The notes beneath the pieces were generated by a model. The model had not been told where the DNA came from, did no database searches, and saw only the letters and a list, made by a program, of their open reading frames with translations. The position numbers were made by a program, and so were the translations under genes. From Nonomuraea basaltis (GTDB lineage: Bacteria > Actinomycetota > Actinomycetes > Streptosporangiales > Streptosporangiaceae), in the NCBI RefSeq assembly GCF_005893125.1, contig NZ_VCJS01000026.1:1-64000 (forward strand): DNA of 64,000 nt, written 5' to 3'. This document shows positions 14,607-22,803 of this stretch, in pieces. Numbering within the stretch: position 1 is the first letter of the stretch; every line of letters starts with the position of its first letter.

Positions 14607-15373
14607 TCCTCGAACTCGACGACGTCACCGTCACCTTCACCGCCGGGCCGCCGCTGCGGCGCATCCACCTGGACGCCATGAAGCACGTCTCCCTGTCCGT
14701 CGCCGAGGGCGAGACCCTCGGCCTGGTCGGCGAGTCCGGCTCCGGCAAGACGACCACCAGCCGGGTCGCCCTCGGCCTGCACCGGCCGACCTCCGGCGCG
14801 GTCCGGTTCGACGGCCGCCCCTTCCCCAGGCGGCGGCGCGAGCTGGCCGGCCGCATGCAGGCCGTGCTCCAGCACCCGCACTGGTCGCTCAACCCGAGGA
14901 TGCGCGTCGGCCAGAGCGTCGCCGAGCCCCTGACGGTGCTCGGCCGCCCGGCCGGCGACAACAGGGGGAGCGGAGCTCCCGAGCTCATGGGAACAGTCAC
15001 CGAGATGCTCGAACACGTCGGCCTGGAGGCGTCGTTCGCCGGCCGCTACCCGCACGAGCTGTCCGGCGGCCAGCGGCAGCGCGTTTCCATCGCCCGCGCC
15101 CTGGTCACCAGGCCCGGTTTCATCGTGTTCGACGAGGCCGTCAGCGCGCTCGACGTCTCCGTACAGGTGCAGATCCTCAACCTGATCAAGGACCTGCAGG
15201 CCGAGTACGGCTTCAGCGCCCTGTTCATCTCCCACGACCTCGGCGCGGTCCGCTACGTCGCCGACCGGATCGCGGTCATGCGCGCCGGCGAGATCGTCGA
15301 GACCGCCGACACCGCCACGTTCTACGCCGCACCCGCCCATGAGTACTCGAAGCAGCTATTGGAGGCCCTGTGA
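14603..15373 (+). CDS. Peptide ABC transporter ATPase (DppF-type)
   Basis: A 256-residue ATPase with Walker A GESGSGKTT, Q-loop AVLQHPHWSLNP, signature LSGGQRQRVSIARAL, Walker B IVFDEAVSALD and switch ISHDLG. It is the second nucleotide-binding subunit of the oligopeptide importer and is a little shorter than usual because the C-terminal oligopeptide domain is reduced to the HPYT-like APAHEYSKQLLEAL. The stop overlaps the GTG of the P1 peptidase. Together with the peptidases it suggests that the imported peptides are hydrolysed at once. Confidence 0.88.
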   Translation: MILELDDVTVTFTAGPPLRRIHLDAMKHVSLSVAEGETLGLVGESGSGKTTTSRVALGLHRPTSGAVRFDGRPFPRRRRELAGRMQAVLQHPHWSLNPRMRVGQSVAEPLTVLGRPAGDNRGSGAPELMGTVTEMLEHVGLEASFAGRYPHELSGGQRQRVSIARALVTRPGFIVFDEAVSALDVSVQVQILNLIKDLQAEYGFSALFISHDLGAVRYVADRIAVMRAGEIVETADTATFYAAPAHEYSKQLLEAL

Positions 15374-16368
15374 AAGACACTGTGACCAACGAGCCACGGC
15401 TCGCCCGGCCGTCCGCGTTCGCGTCCGGGGTTCCACGCAACGCGGACCTGCCGCTGACCCCGCAGCCCAGCCCGGGCCGCGGGTCGGTGGCGTTCGACCT
15501 GCCCGGCGTGTACGTGGGCACCGCCGAGTACGCCGAGGGCCCCACGGGCTGCACGGTGATCCACGTCCCGGCGGGCGCCAGGACGGCGGTGGACGCGCGG
15601 GGCGGCGCGGTCGGGATGAGCGGCGGCTACGAATTCAACCACGCCATCTGCCTGGCCGGCGGCTCGGTGTACGGGCTCTCCGCCGCGGCCGGCGTGAGCG
15701 ATGAACTGCTGGCCCGCCGGGAGAACCGGGTCCGCTGGGACGACCTGCAGCTCGTCTCCGGCGCGGTGATCTACGACTTCCCGGCCCGGGACACCGCCGT
15801 CTACCCCGACGGCGAGCTGGGCCGGGCCGCGCTGCGCAACGCCGTCGAGGGTGAATTCCCGGTGGGCCGGTGCGGCGCCGGGCGCACGGCGAGCGCGGGC
15901 AAGGTCGAGTTCGGCCGGGCCGAGTTCGCCGGGCAGGGCGCGGCGTCCGGCACGTTCGGCGAGGTCAAGGTGCTGGTGGCGACCGTGGTCAACGCCGTGG
16001 GGGCGGTGATGGGCCGGGACGGGCGGATCATGCGCGGCAACTACCATGCCGAGGAGGGCGTACGCCGCCACCCGAGCGCCGACTACGCCGAGGCCATCGG
16101 CAATCCCGCGCCCGCCGTCATGGGCAACACCACGCTCACCGTGATGCTGACGAACGTGCGGCTGACCGACGTCGAGCTGCTCCAGATCGGCCGCCAGGTG
16201 CACAGCTCCATGCACCGCGGCATCCAGCCGTTCCACACGCTGACCGACGGCGACGTGCTGTTCGCGATGACCACCGACGAGGTGGACCTGGTGGGCGTCA
16301 AGCCGACGGGCCTGGGGACGCTGGCGTCCGAGGTCGCGTGGGACGCGATCCTGAGCGCGGTGGAGTGA
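15370..16368 (+). CDS. P1 (DmpA/S58) family aminopeptidase
   Basis: A 332-residue enzyme of the P1/S58 family (DmpA, BapA), self-processing N-terminal-nucleophile aminopeptidases that release D- or beta-amino acids or L-amino acids from peptides and amides. The conserved oxyanion region GGAVGMSGGYEFNHAICLAGGSVYG lies at about residues 77-101. The self-cleavage site is the AVMGNTTLTVML block, whose first threonine should become the nucleophile. The end LVGVKPTGLGTLASEVAWDAIL is typical. It is cytoplasmic (no signal peptide) and coupled to the transporter by GTGA, which implies digestion of imported peptides, possibly ones with D- or beta-residues. Confidence 0.85.
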   Translation: MKDTVTNEPRLARPSAFASGVPRNADLPLTPQPSPGRGSVAFDLPGVYVGTAEYAEGPTGCTVIHVPAGARTAVDARGGAVGMSGGYEFNHAICLAGGSVYGLSAAAGVSDELLARRENRVRWDDLQLVSGAVIYDFPARDTAVYPDGELGRAALRNAVEGEFPVGRCGAGRTASAGKVEFGRAEFAGQGAASGTFGEVKVLVATVVNAVGAVMGRDGRIMRGNYHAEEGVRRHPSADYAEAIGNPAPAVMGNTTLTVMLTNVRLTDVELLQIGRQVHSSMHRGIQPFHTLTDGDVLFAMTTDEVDLVGVKPTGLGTLASEVAWDAILSAVE

Positions 16369-16370
16369 GC

Positions 16371-17492
16371 ATGGGAGCCGACCCCCGCATCCAGGGACAG
16401 GTTCGCCGCGCTACCGCCAGGGGTAGCGCTTTCCGTGTGACCTTTCCCACGTTCACGTCCACGCAACTCGACCCCCGAGCCCGCGGCAAGGAGCTCGGCA
16501 CTCACCGGCGCTCGGAGATCGCCGCGAACCTCGCCGGCTACATCGACCTGTTCACGGTCGCCGGGGCCACCCCGGCGCAGGTCCGCGCGTGGGGTGAGCG
16601 GGCGCTCGACCGCAGTGCCGCGTGGGCGCCGCACCTGGCCGAGGAGATCGCCGGGATCGCGGCGGGCGCCGGTCTCGAGTCCTGGCAGGTGGCCGTGATC
16701 AACGCGCGCACCGAGATCCTGGCCGCCATCGGCGCGGTCGGCGAGGGGGAGTGCTCCACGTCCGTCGTGCTGCCCGGGCCGCGTACGGTGCAGACCTGGG
16801 ACTGGCACGACCACCTGCGCGACGCGCCCATGCTCTGGGAGCTCGAGAGCCGCCCCGGGCACGTCGTGCGCACGTTCACCGAGGCCGGGGCGCTGGCCAA
16901 GATCGGGGTCAACACGGCCGGGCTCGGCATCCACTTCAACATCCTGCGCCACGAGTCCGACTCCGCCGACCTCGGCGTGCCCGTGCACCTGATCGCCCGC
17001 AGGATCCTGGACGAGGCCGCCACCGTCGAGGAGGCCGCCGACCTCGCCCGCTCCGCCACGGTCTCGGCCTCGACCGTCATCACGGCCGTGACCTCGGCGG
17101 ACGCGGGCTCGATCGAGATCTCCCCGGCCGGGGTCACCGTCATCCCGCCGGAGCCGGGCGGCGTCCTGCAGCACTGCAACCACTTCCTCGACCCCGCGCT
17201 CGCGGAGGGGGAGCGGCACGCCACCGCCCGGCCCGGCACGTACGCCCGCCTCCAGCACCTGCGCGACCACGTCGAGGATCTGTCCGGCGACGACCACACC
17301 GCGCGGGCGCTGGCCATGCTCAGTCACGGCCCCGGCGCGGCGCCCGTCTGCGCCCATCCGGACCCTTCCCAGCCGATCAACCAGCGGTGGGAGACCCTGG
17401 CGACGATCGCGCTCGACCTGCCGGCCGGGCGGCTGCGGGTGCACCAGGGCGGGCCCTGCCAGGTCACCGAGGCGACCTGGCAGACGTTCTGA
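16371..17492 (+). CDS. C45-family peptidase / acyl-CoA:6-APA acyltransferase-like Ntn hydrolase
   Basis: A 373-residue member of peptidase family C45 (isopenicillin-N acyltransferase-like), N-terminal-nucleophile hydrolases that cleave themselves to expose a cysteine. Cys128 in GEGECSTSVVLP is the expected cleavage site and nucleophile; the following TWDWHDHLRDAPMLWE and GLGIHFNILRHESDS blocks match the family. The remaining part (GVLQHCNHFLDP) is the usual beta-subunit core. Bacterial members act on amides or small peptides and most are uncharacterised. It ends the peptide-transport operon two bases after the P1 peptidase and is likely also a scavenging hydrolase. Confidence 0.8.
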   Translation: MGADPRIQGQVRRATARGSAFRVTFPTFTSTQLDPRARGKELGTHRRSEIAANLAGYIDLFTVAGATPAQVRAWGERALDRSAAWAPHLAEEIAGIAAGAGLESWQVAVINARTEILAAIGAVGEGECSTSVVLPGPRTVQTWDWHDHLRDAPMLWELESRPGHVVRTFTEAGALAKIGVNTAGLGIHFNILRHESDSADLGVPVHLIARRILDEAATVEEAADLARSATVSASTVITAVTSADAGSIEISPAGVTVIPPEPGGVLQHCNHFLDPALAEGERHATARPGTYARLQHLRDHVEDLSGDDHTARALAMLSHGPGAAPVCAHPDPSQPINQRWETLATIALDLPAGRLRVHQGGPCQVTEATWQTF

Positions 17493-17495
17493 CCG

Positions 17496-18659
17496 TCAGT
17501 GGAACGCGGCGATCCCGGTCAGCGCCCTGCCCAGGACCAGCGTGTGGATCTCCGAGGTCCCCTCGTAGGTCAGCACGGACTCCAGGTTCACGGAGTGCCT
17601 GATCACCGGGTATTCGAGGGTGATGCCGCTCGCACCGAGCAGCGTGCGGCACGTCCTGGCGATGTCCAGGGCCTCGCGCACGTTGTTCAGCTTGCCCGCG
17701 CTCACCTGCTCGGAGGTGAGCGTGCCCGCCTCCTTCAACCGGCCCAGGTGCACCGCGAGCAGCAGGCCCTTGCCCAGCTCCAGCGTCATGTCGGCGAGCT
17801 TCTCCTGGGTGAGCTGGTACGACGACAGCGGCCTGGCGAACACCTCGCGGTCGCCCGCGTACGCGATCGCCGTCTCCAGGCAGTCCAGTGCCGCGCCCAT
17901 CGCCCCGAACACGATCCCGAACCGCGCCTCGTTCAGGCAGCCCAGCGGCCCGGACAGGCCCCTCGCGCCGGGCAGCATGGCCGCGTCCGGCAGCCGCACC
18001 CCGTCGAGCACCAGCTCGCTCGTTACGCTCGCGCGCAGCGAGATCTTGTGCTTGATGTCGCCGGCGGTGAAGCCGGGCGTGCCCGCCGGGACCAGGAAGC
18101 CCCTGATCCCGTCGTCCGTGCGGGCCCACACCACCGCCACGTCCGACACCGAGCCGTTGGTGATCCACATCTTGGTGCCGTTCAGCACCCAGTCGCCGCC
18201 CTCGCGCTTGGCCGTGGTCCGCATGCCCGCCGGGTCGGAGCCGAAGTCCGGCTCGGTCAGGCCGAAGCAGCCGATGCGCTCGCCGGCCGCCATCGCGGGC
18301 AGCCACTCCTGCTTCTGCTCCTCGCTGCCGTACTTCCAGATCGCGTACATGGCCAGCGAGCCCTGCACCGACACCAGGCTGCGCAGCCCGGAGTCGGCGG
18401 CCTCCAGCTCCAGGCAGGCCAGCCCGTACGCGACCGCGCCGAGGCCGGCGCAGCCGTACCCCTCCAGGTGCATGCCGAGCACGCCGATCCCGCCGAGGGT
18501 GCGGGCCAGCTCGCGGGCCGGCAGCTCCCCGCTCTCGAACCAGCCGGCGACGTGCGGCCGGATCTCGCGGTCGCACACCTTCCTGACCGTGTCCCTGATC
18601 TCGCGTTCTTCGTCGGTCAGCAGTGTGTCCAGGGCGAACAGCGCGGTCGGCGCGATCAT
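17496..18659 (-). CDS. Acyl-CoA dehydrogenase, glutaryl-CoA dehydrogenase-like
   Basis: A 387-residue FAD acyl-CoA dehydrogenase. The order is standard: LTDEEREIRDTVRKVCDREI, the FAD-contacting CFGLTEPDFGSDPAGM, the beta domain with GTKMWITNGSVSDVAVVWA, and the C-terminal block LTYEGTSEIHTLVLGRALTG. That last block, with the catalytic glutamate, and LNEARFGIVFG are closest to glutaryl-CoA dehydrogenases, which oxidise and decarboxylate glutaryl-CoA to crotonyl-CoA. The ATG at 18659 follows GGAGG. It is divergent from an aldehyde dehydrogenase/CoA-transferase operon and shares a palindrome-rich promoter with it. The glutaryl specificity is a family-level inference. Confidence 0.85.
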   Translation of the reverse strand: MIAPTALFALDTLLTDEEREIRDTVRKVCDREIRPHVAGWFESGELPARELARTLGGIGVLGMHLEGYGCAGLGAVAYGLACLELEAADSGLRSLVSVQGSLAMYAIWKYGSEEQKQEWLPAMAAGERIGCFGLTEPDFGSDPAGMRTTAKREGGDWVLNGTKMWITNGSVSDVAVVWARTDDGIRGFLVPAGTPGFTAGDIKHKISLRASVTSELVLDGVRLPDAAMLPGARGLSGPLGCLNEARFGIVFGAMGAALDCLETAIAYAGDREVFARPLSSYQLTQEKLADMTLELGKGLLLAVHLGRLKEAGTLTSEQVSAGKLNNVREALDIARTCRTLLGASGITLEYPVIRHSVNLESVLTYEGTSEIHTLVLGRALTGIAAFH

Positions 18660-18675
18660 TGCGAGCCTCCGTATT

Positions 18676-18716
18676 TTGGATCCAATATTGAAAATCCAAT
18701 ATGACACAGTTAGAGT
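18676..18716. promoter_or_regulatory. Divergent promoter with TTGGATCCAA operator
   Basis: For the rightward aldehyde dehydrogenase there is TTGAAA at 18688-18693 and TAGAGT at 18711-18716 with exactly 17 bases between; the start codon at 18726 is only nine bases past the -10, so the transcript would be leaderless or nearly so. A perfect palindrome TTGGATCCAA (18676-18685) and a 9-bp direct repeat ATCCAATAT (18680-18688 and 18694-18702) overlap the -35. The GntR regulator encoded in the operon is the obvious candidate binder. Confidence 0.65.
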
Positions 18717-18725
18717 GCGTTGACC

Positions 18726-20174
18726 ATGGACGTTATGAATCTCCCTGTGTTGAATCTCATTGGGGGCCGCTGGACCGAAGGGGACGGCGAGGAGTTCGCC
18801 GGCACCAACCCGGCCCGGCCGGTCGAAGTGGTGGCCCGCGGCCGGTTCGCCACGGCGCGGGAGGTCGAGCGGGCCGTCGCCGCGGCCCGCGAGGCCGCGC
18901 CCGGCTGGGCGGCCACCCCGCACCACTCCCGCGCGGCCGTGCTGGTCGCGGCGGCGGACATCGTGGACGGAAGGGCCGGCGAATGGGGCGCCGAGCTGGC
19001 CCGCGAGGAGGGCAAGACGCTGCCCGAGGCGGTCGCCGAGGTCCGCGGCGCGGCCCGTATCCTGCGCTACTACGCGGGCGAGGCCGACCGGGAGAGCGGC
19101 GAGATCTACGCCTCGCCGCGGGCCGGCGAGAACGTCCTCGTCGTCCGCAAGCCGATCGGCGTGATCGGCATGATCACGCCGTTCAACTTCCCGATCGTCA
19201 TCCCGGCCTGGAAGATCGGACCCGCGCTCAGCTACGGCAACACCGTGGTGTGGAAGCCGTCGTCGCTGGTGCCGCTGCTGGCGTACCGGCTGGCGCAGGC
19301 GCTGACCGAGGCGGGCCTGCCGGACGGGGTGCTCAACCTCGTGTACGGCGAGGCCGACGTCGGCACGGCCATCGTCGGCAACCCCGGCGTGAACGCGGTC
19401 TCCTTCACCGGCTCCACGGCGGTCGGCCGGGCCGTCATCGCGCGCTGCGGCGAGCTGGGCAAGCCGGTGCAGACCGAGATGGGCGGCAAGAACGCCTCCA
19501 TCGTGCTCGCCGACGCCGACCTCGACCACGCGGCCGAGCAGGTCGTGCTGGGGGCGTTCCGGTCCACGGGGCAGAAGTGCACGGCCACGTCGCGGCTCAT
19601 CGTGGCCTCCGAGGTGGCCGACGAGCTGCTCGACCGGGTCGCCGCCCGCGCCTCGCGCCTCGTGGTCGGCGACCCGCTGGAGGCGGGCGTCGAGATGGGC
19701 CCCCTGGTCAGCTCGGCCGCCCGCGACCGGGTGTCGGCCGGGGTGCTACGGGCCGTGGAGGAGGGCGCCAAGCCGCTGGCGGGCGGCGGCTCCGACGGCC
19801 GGGAAGGCTGGTTCGTGCCGCCGACCGTGCTCGACCTGCCGGGGACCGGAGTGGACTTCTGGCACACCGAGCTGTTCGGGCCGGTCGTCGGCGCCGTGCG
19901 GGCGGAGGGTCCCGAGGAGGCGCTGGGGCTGGCCAACCTCAGCGACCACGGTCTGTCCGCGGCCATCTTCACCCGGGACCTCGGGGTCGCGCTGAAGGCG
20001 GTGGAACGGCTGGAGGTGGGGGTGCTGCACGTCAACTCCGAGTCGGCGGGGACGTTCCCGTACGTGCCGTTCGGCGGGACCAAGCAGAGCGGTTTCGGGC
20101 CCAAGGAACAGGGGCGGGCCGCCCGCGAGTTCTTCACCCAGACGGTGACCGTCTACCTCGGGGCGCCGGCGTGA
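18726..20174 (+). CDS. NAD(P)-dependent aldehyde dehydrogenase (semialdehyde type)
   Basis: A 482-residue aldehyde dehydrogenase. Catalytic Cys285 sits in STGQKCTATSR and the general base Glu251 in QTEMGGKN; the cofactor loop FTGSTAVGRAV and the substrate-anchoring PFGGTKQSGFGPKEQG are present. The subfamily resembles 2,5-dioxovalerate and succinate/glutarate semialdehyde dehydrogenases. With a class III CoA-transferase downstream and a glutaryl-CoA dehydrogenase opposite, oxidation of glutarate semialdehyde to glutarate is a reasonable inference. The ATG at 18726 is chosen from the promoter spacing; another ATG is at 18735. No ribosome-binding site is seen, in keeping with a leaderless mRNA. 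Confidence 0.88.
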   Translation: MDVMNLPVLNLIGGRWTEGDGEEFAGTNPARPVEVVARGRFATAREVERAVAAAREAAPGWAATPHHSRAAVLVAAADIVDGRAGEWGAELAREEGKTLPEAVAEVRGAARILRYYAGEADRESGEIYASPRAGENVLVVRKPIGVIGMITPFNFPIVIPAWKIGPALSYGNTVVWKPSSLVPLLAYRLAQALTEAGLPDGVLNLVYGEADVGTAIVGNPGVNAVSFTGSTAVGRAVIARCGELGKPVQTEMGGKNASIVLADADLDHAAEQVVLGAFRSTGQKCTATSRLIVASEVADELLDRVAARASRLVVGDPLEAGVEMGPLVSSAARDRVSAGVLRAVEEGAKPLAGGGSDGREGWFVPPTVLDLPGTGVDFWHTELFGPVVGAVRAEGPEEALGLANLSDHGLSAAIFTRDLGVALKAVERLEVGVLHVNSESAGTFPYVPFGGTKQSGFGPKEQGRAAREFFTQTVTVYLGAPA

Positions 20175-21328
20175 GCGAGCGCAGCGAGCGAACAATCAAA
20201 CGCAGCAGCGGTGCCCTGTCCGGGCTGCTCGTGGCCGACTTCGGCCGGGTGCTGGCCGGGCCCTACGCCACGATGCTGCTGGCCGACCTGGGGGCCGAGG
20301 TGGTCAAGGTGGAGCGGCCCGGGGCCGGGGACGACACCCGCGAGTGGGGGCCGCCGTACGCCCCCGGGGGCGAGGCCACGTACTTCCTCGGCGTCAACCG
20401 CAACAAGCGCTCGATCGCGCTCGACCTGCGCGCCGACGTGGAGGTCGCGCGGGCCCTGGCGGCCCGCGCGGACGTGCTCGTGGAGAACTTCCGGCCGGGG
20501 ACGATGGACCGGCTCGGGCTCGGGTACGACGCGCTGCGGGAGCTCAATCCGGGGTTGATCTACTGCTCGATCACCGGGTTCGGGTCGGGGGCGGGAGCCG
20601 GGCTGCCGGGGTACGACCTGATCGCGCAGGCGGTGGGCGGGCTGATGAGCGTCACCGGCGAGCCGGACGGGCCCGGGACGAAGGCGGGCGTGGCACTGGT
20701 GGACGTGATCACCGGCCTCCACGCCGCCCTCGGCATCCTGGCCGCCCTGCACCACCGTGACCAGACCGGAGAGGGCCAGCGCATCGAGGTCTCCTTGCTG
20801 TCCTCGCTCCTCTCCGCGCTGACCAACCACGCCTCCGCCTACGCCGCCGCAGGGGTGGTGCCGCGCGCCATGGGCAACCGGCATCCCAGCATCGTGCCGT
20901 ACGAGGTGTTCGAGACCGCCGACCGCCCGCTGGTGATCGCGGCCGGGAACGACCGCCAGTTCCAGGCCCTCTGCGGGGTGCTCGATCGGACGGACCTCGC
21001 GGAGGACGCCCGCTATGCCACCAACGCCGGCCGCGTCGCCGCCCGCGTCGAACTCGTCGCCGAGCTGAACACCGCACTCCGAGAACGCCCGGCGGACGAC
21101 TGGTTCGAGCTGCTCACCGCCGCCGGGGTGCCCTGCGGCCCGATCAACGACCTGGCCGCCGCCTTCGCGCTCGCCGAGGACCTCGGCCTGGAGCCCGCCG
21201 TGGAGCTGGGCGGCGTGGGCCAGGTCGCCAACCCGATCCGCCTCAGCGCCACTCCGCCCTCTTACCGCCGCCCGCCGCCCGCGCTCGGGCAGGACGAGGC
21301 GTGGGTTCGTGAGATATTGGGCCGGTGA
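20171..21328 (+). CDS. CaiB/BaiF class III CoA-transferase
   Basis: A 385-residue family III CoA-transferase: LVADFGRVLAGPYATMLLADLGAEVVKVE is the N-terminal hallmark, ENFRPGTMDRLGLGYDAL and the LPGYDLIAQAVGG block with the catalytic aspartate follow, and GEGQRIEVSLL is present. Such enzymes move CoA between dicarboxylates; human SUGCT converts glutarate to glutaryl-CoA, which would fit the neighbours here. The first 13 codons (GTG start overlapping the upstream stop) encode VSERSERTIKRSS from a short low-complexity repeat and precede the conserved start at about residue 17, so the true start could be a later GTG at 20210. Confidence 0.87.
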   Translation: MSERSERTIKRSSGALSGLLVADFGRVLAGPYATMLLADLGAEVVKVERPGAGDDTREWGPPYAPGGEATYFLGVNRNKRSIALDLRADVEVARALAARADVLVENFRPGTMDRLGLGYDALRELNPGLIYCSITGFGSGAGAGLPGYDLIAQAVGGLMSVTGEPDGPGTKAGVALVDVITGLHAALGILAALHHRDQTGEGQRIEVSLLSSLLSALTNHASAYAAAGVVPRAMGNRHPSIVPYEVFETADRPLVIAAGNDRQFQALCGVLDRTDLAEDARYATNAGRVAARVELVAELNTALRERPADDWFELLTAAGVPCGPINDLAAAFALAEDLGLEPAVELGGVGQVANPIRLSATPPSYRRPPPALGQDEAWVREILGR

Positions 21329-21993
21329 GTCCGGATGAGGTGAGACGTCGGCCCCCGACGGCCCAGCAGTTCGTGCTGGCCGAGCTGCGCCGCGCCATCA
21401 CGACCGGCCGCCTGCGCCCCGGCGCCCCGATCCGGCAGGACGCGCTGGCCGAGGAGCTCCAGGTCAGCCGCGTCCCCCTGCGCGAGGCGCTCAAGACGCT
21501 CGAGGGCGAGGGCCTGGTCACGTACAAGGCGCACAAGGGCTACTGCGTCGCCACGCTCTCCCTCGACGACCTGCGCGAGGTCTACCGCATCCGCGAGCTG
21601 CTCGAAGAGGAGGCCGTGCGGCGCGCAGTCGCCCGCCTCACCGACGCCGACCTCGACCGGCTGGAGGCGGCCCAGGACGAGGTCGAGCAGGCCTCCGCCG
21701 CGGGAGACGTGCTCGCGATGGCCACCGCCAACCGGCTGTTCCACATGACGCTGTTCGACTGCGCGGGCATGCCGCGGCTGGCCCGGCTGATCAGGACGCT
21801 GTGGGACACGACCGACGCCTACCGGTCGATGTACTACGGGGATGCGGGCAACCGGGAGCGGGTCGTCAAGGAGCACCGCGCCACCCTCGACGCGCTGCGC
21901 CGCCGCGCCGCCGAAGATGCCGTGGCCACGCTCAACGTCCACCGCGCACACGCGGTCGCCGAGCTGGAGTCAGTGCTCGGCCAGGCCTCGTAA
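21325..21993 (+). CDS. GntR-family transcriptional regulator (FCD type)
   Basis: A 222-residue regulator with an N-terminal winged helix (PIRQDALAEELQVSRVPLREALKTLEGEGLV) and a C-terminal FCD ligand domain of helices (EVYRIRELLEEEAVRRAV, and metal-binding type residues in NRLFHMTLFDC and the final NVHRAHAVAELE). Such proteins bind carboxylic acids and control catabolic operons. It is coupled to the CoA-transferase by GTGA, and probably acts on the TTGGATCCAA site in the divergent promoter, sensing a dicarboxylate or its CoA ester. Confidence 0.87.
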   Translation: MSPDEVRRRPPTAQQFVLAELRRAITTGRLRPGAPIRQDALAEELQVSRVPLREALKTLEGEGLVTYKAHKGYCVATLSLDDLREVYRIRELLEEEAVRRAVARLTDADLDRLEAAQDEVEQASAAGDVLAMATANRLFHMTLFDCAGMPRLARLIRTLWDTTDAYRSMYYGDAGNRERVVKEHRATLDALRRRAAEDAVATLNVHRAHAVAELESVLGQAS

Positions 21994-22060
21994 GCCGGAC
22001 TCACGACCACGATGCCGCCCCTGCCCGCGGTGGCCCAGACCGCCGAGATGCGCAGATCGG

Positions 22061-22651
22061 TCAGTCCAGGGGGATCGCAGAGATCGGATCGCCCTTCTGG
22101 TCGAGCAGCTCGACGGTCGTCGCCTTCTGGCCCGGCCGCCAGGCGAGCGCCTGCAGGCCGTGCTCCGGAATCGCTATGTGCCTGCCCTCGAACCTGACGG
22201 TGCCCACCTCGGCCGACAGCCGCACGATGCCGTACGCCACCCACTTCGCCGGCCACGGAAACCAGCGTTCCGCGTTGAGGTCGGACCGCGCCGTCCCGTC
22301 CGCTCGCGCGTGTCCGTTGAGCACGGCTGCCGCGGGGCTGGGGGCCAGCAGGTCGTCGCCGGGACCCGCCGCCGTGCTGCTGCCACCGCGCAGGCTCCAG
22401 CTCCCGCCGCGCTTCTGCGACAGCACCCAGATGTCCAGCCAGAAGAACCCGACGTCGTCGAGCCGGGCGAAGGCCGCCGCCGCGAGCCGGTCGCCGACGT
22501 AGAGGGAGAGCGGCGAGAAACGGTGCCGTCCGCCGAGGGTCTCTGGCAGCACTTTGGGCAGTCCGTGGGCGATGAGCCGGCGGCTCTCGGTGGCGGGAGT
22601 GTACCCAGCGTATTGAGTACGATCCACGCGCTCATCGTACTCTCGGGTCAC
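22061..22651 (-). CDS. Conserved hypothetical protein, no recognised domain
   Basis: About 196 residues from the GTG at 22651, which overlaps the stop of the upstream penicillin-binding-protein fragment. A GTG at 22627 is the alternative. The sequence has no family I recognise: it includes LGGRHRFSPLSLYVGDRL, a hydrophobic patch VGFFWLDIWVLSQKRG, and a C-terminal part with AERWFPWPAKWVAYGIVRL and EVGTVRFEGRHIAIPEHGL that look like beta strands. No signal peptide is visible from these starts. Its codon use is normal for the region, so it is probably a real gene, perhaps one whose N-terminus was replaced when the neighbouring fragments were joined. Confidence 0.5.
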   Translation of the reverse strand: MTREYDERVDRTQYAGYTPATESRRLIAHGLPKVLPETLGGRHRFSPLSLYVGDRLAAAAFARLDDVGFFWLDIWVLSQKRGGSWSLRGGSSTAAGPGDDLLAPSPAAAVLNGHARADGTARSDLNAERWFPWPAKWVAYGIVRLSAEVGTVRFEGRHIAIPEHGLQALAWRPGQKATTVELLDQKGDPISAIPLD

Positions 22652-22803
22652 CCGGCGCAGTGGTCGCGGCAGCCGCCGAATCGTCCCGTGTCGGGTTTCA
22701 CGAACGTCGTCTCCGGGAGGCCGCTCAGCGCCGCCCTCATCGAGTCCTTCCAGATGGGGCCCGGGATCGACGTGCCGTCCACGTGGTCGTACCGACCAGT
22801 ACG
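22648..22803 (-). pseudogene. Tail fragment of a penicillin-binding protein
   Basis: The frame ending in TGA at 22650-22648 reads GRYDHVDGTSIPGPIWKDSM, RAALSGLPETTFVKPDT and RFGGCRDHCAG. This is the segment that follows the transpeptidase domain in actinobacterial bifunctional penicillin-binding proteins, just before PASTA repeats or the C-terminus. Nothing else of that roughly 700-residue protein is present: the frame is lost at about 22803, where a different reading frame takes over. It is a relic of a deletion or translocation. Confidence 0.6.
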
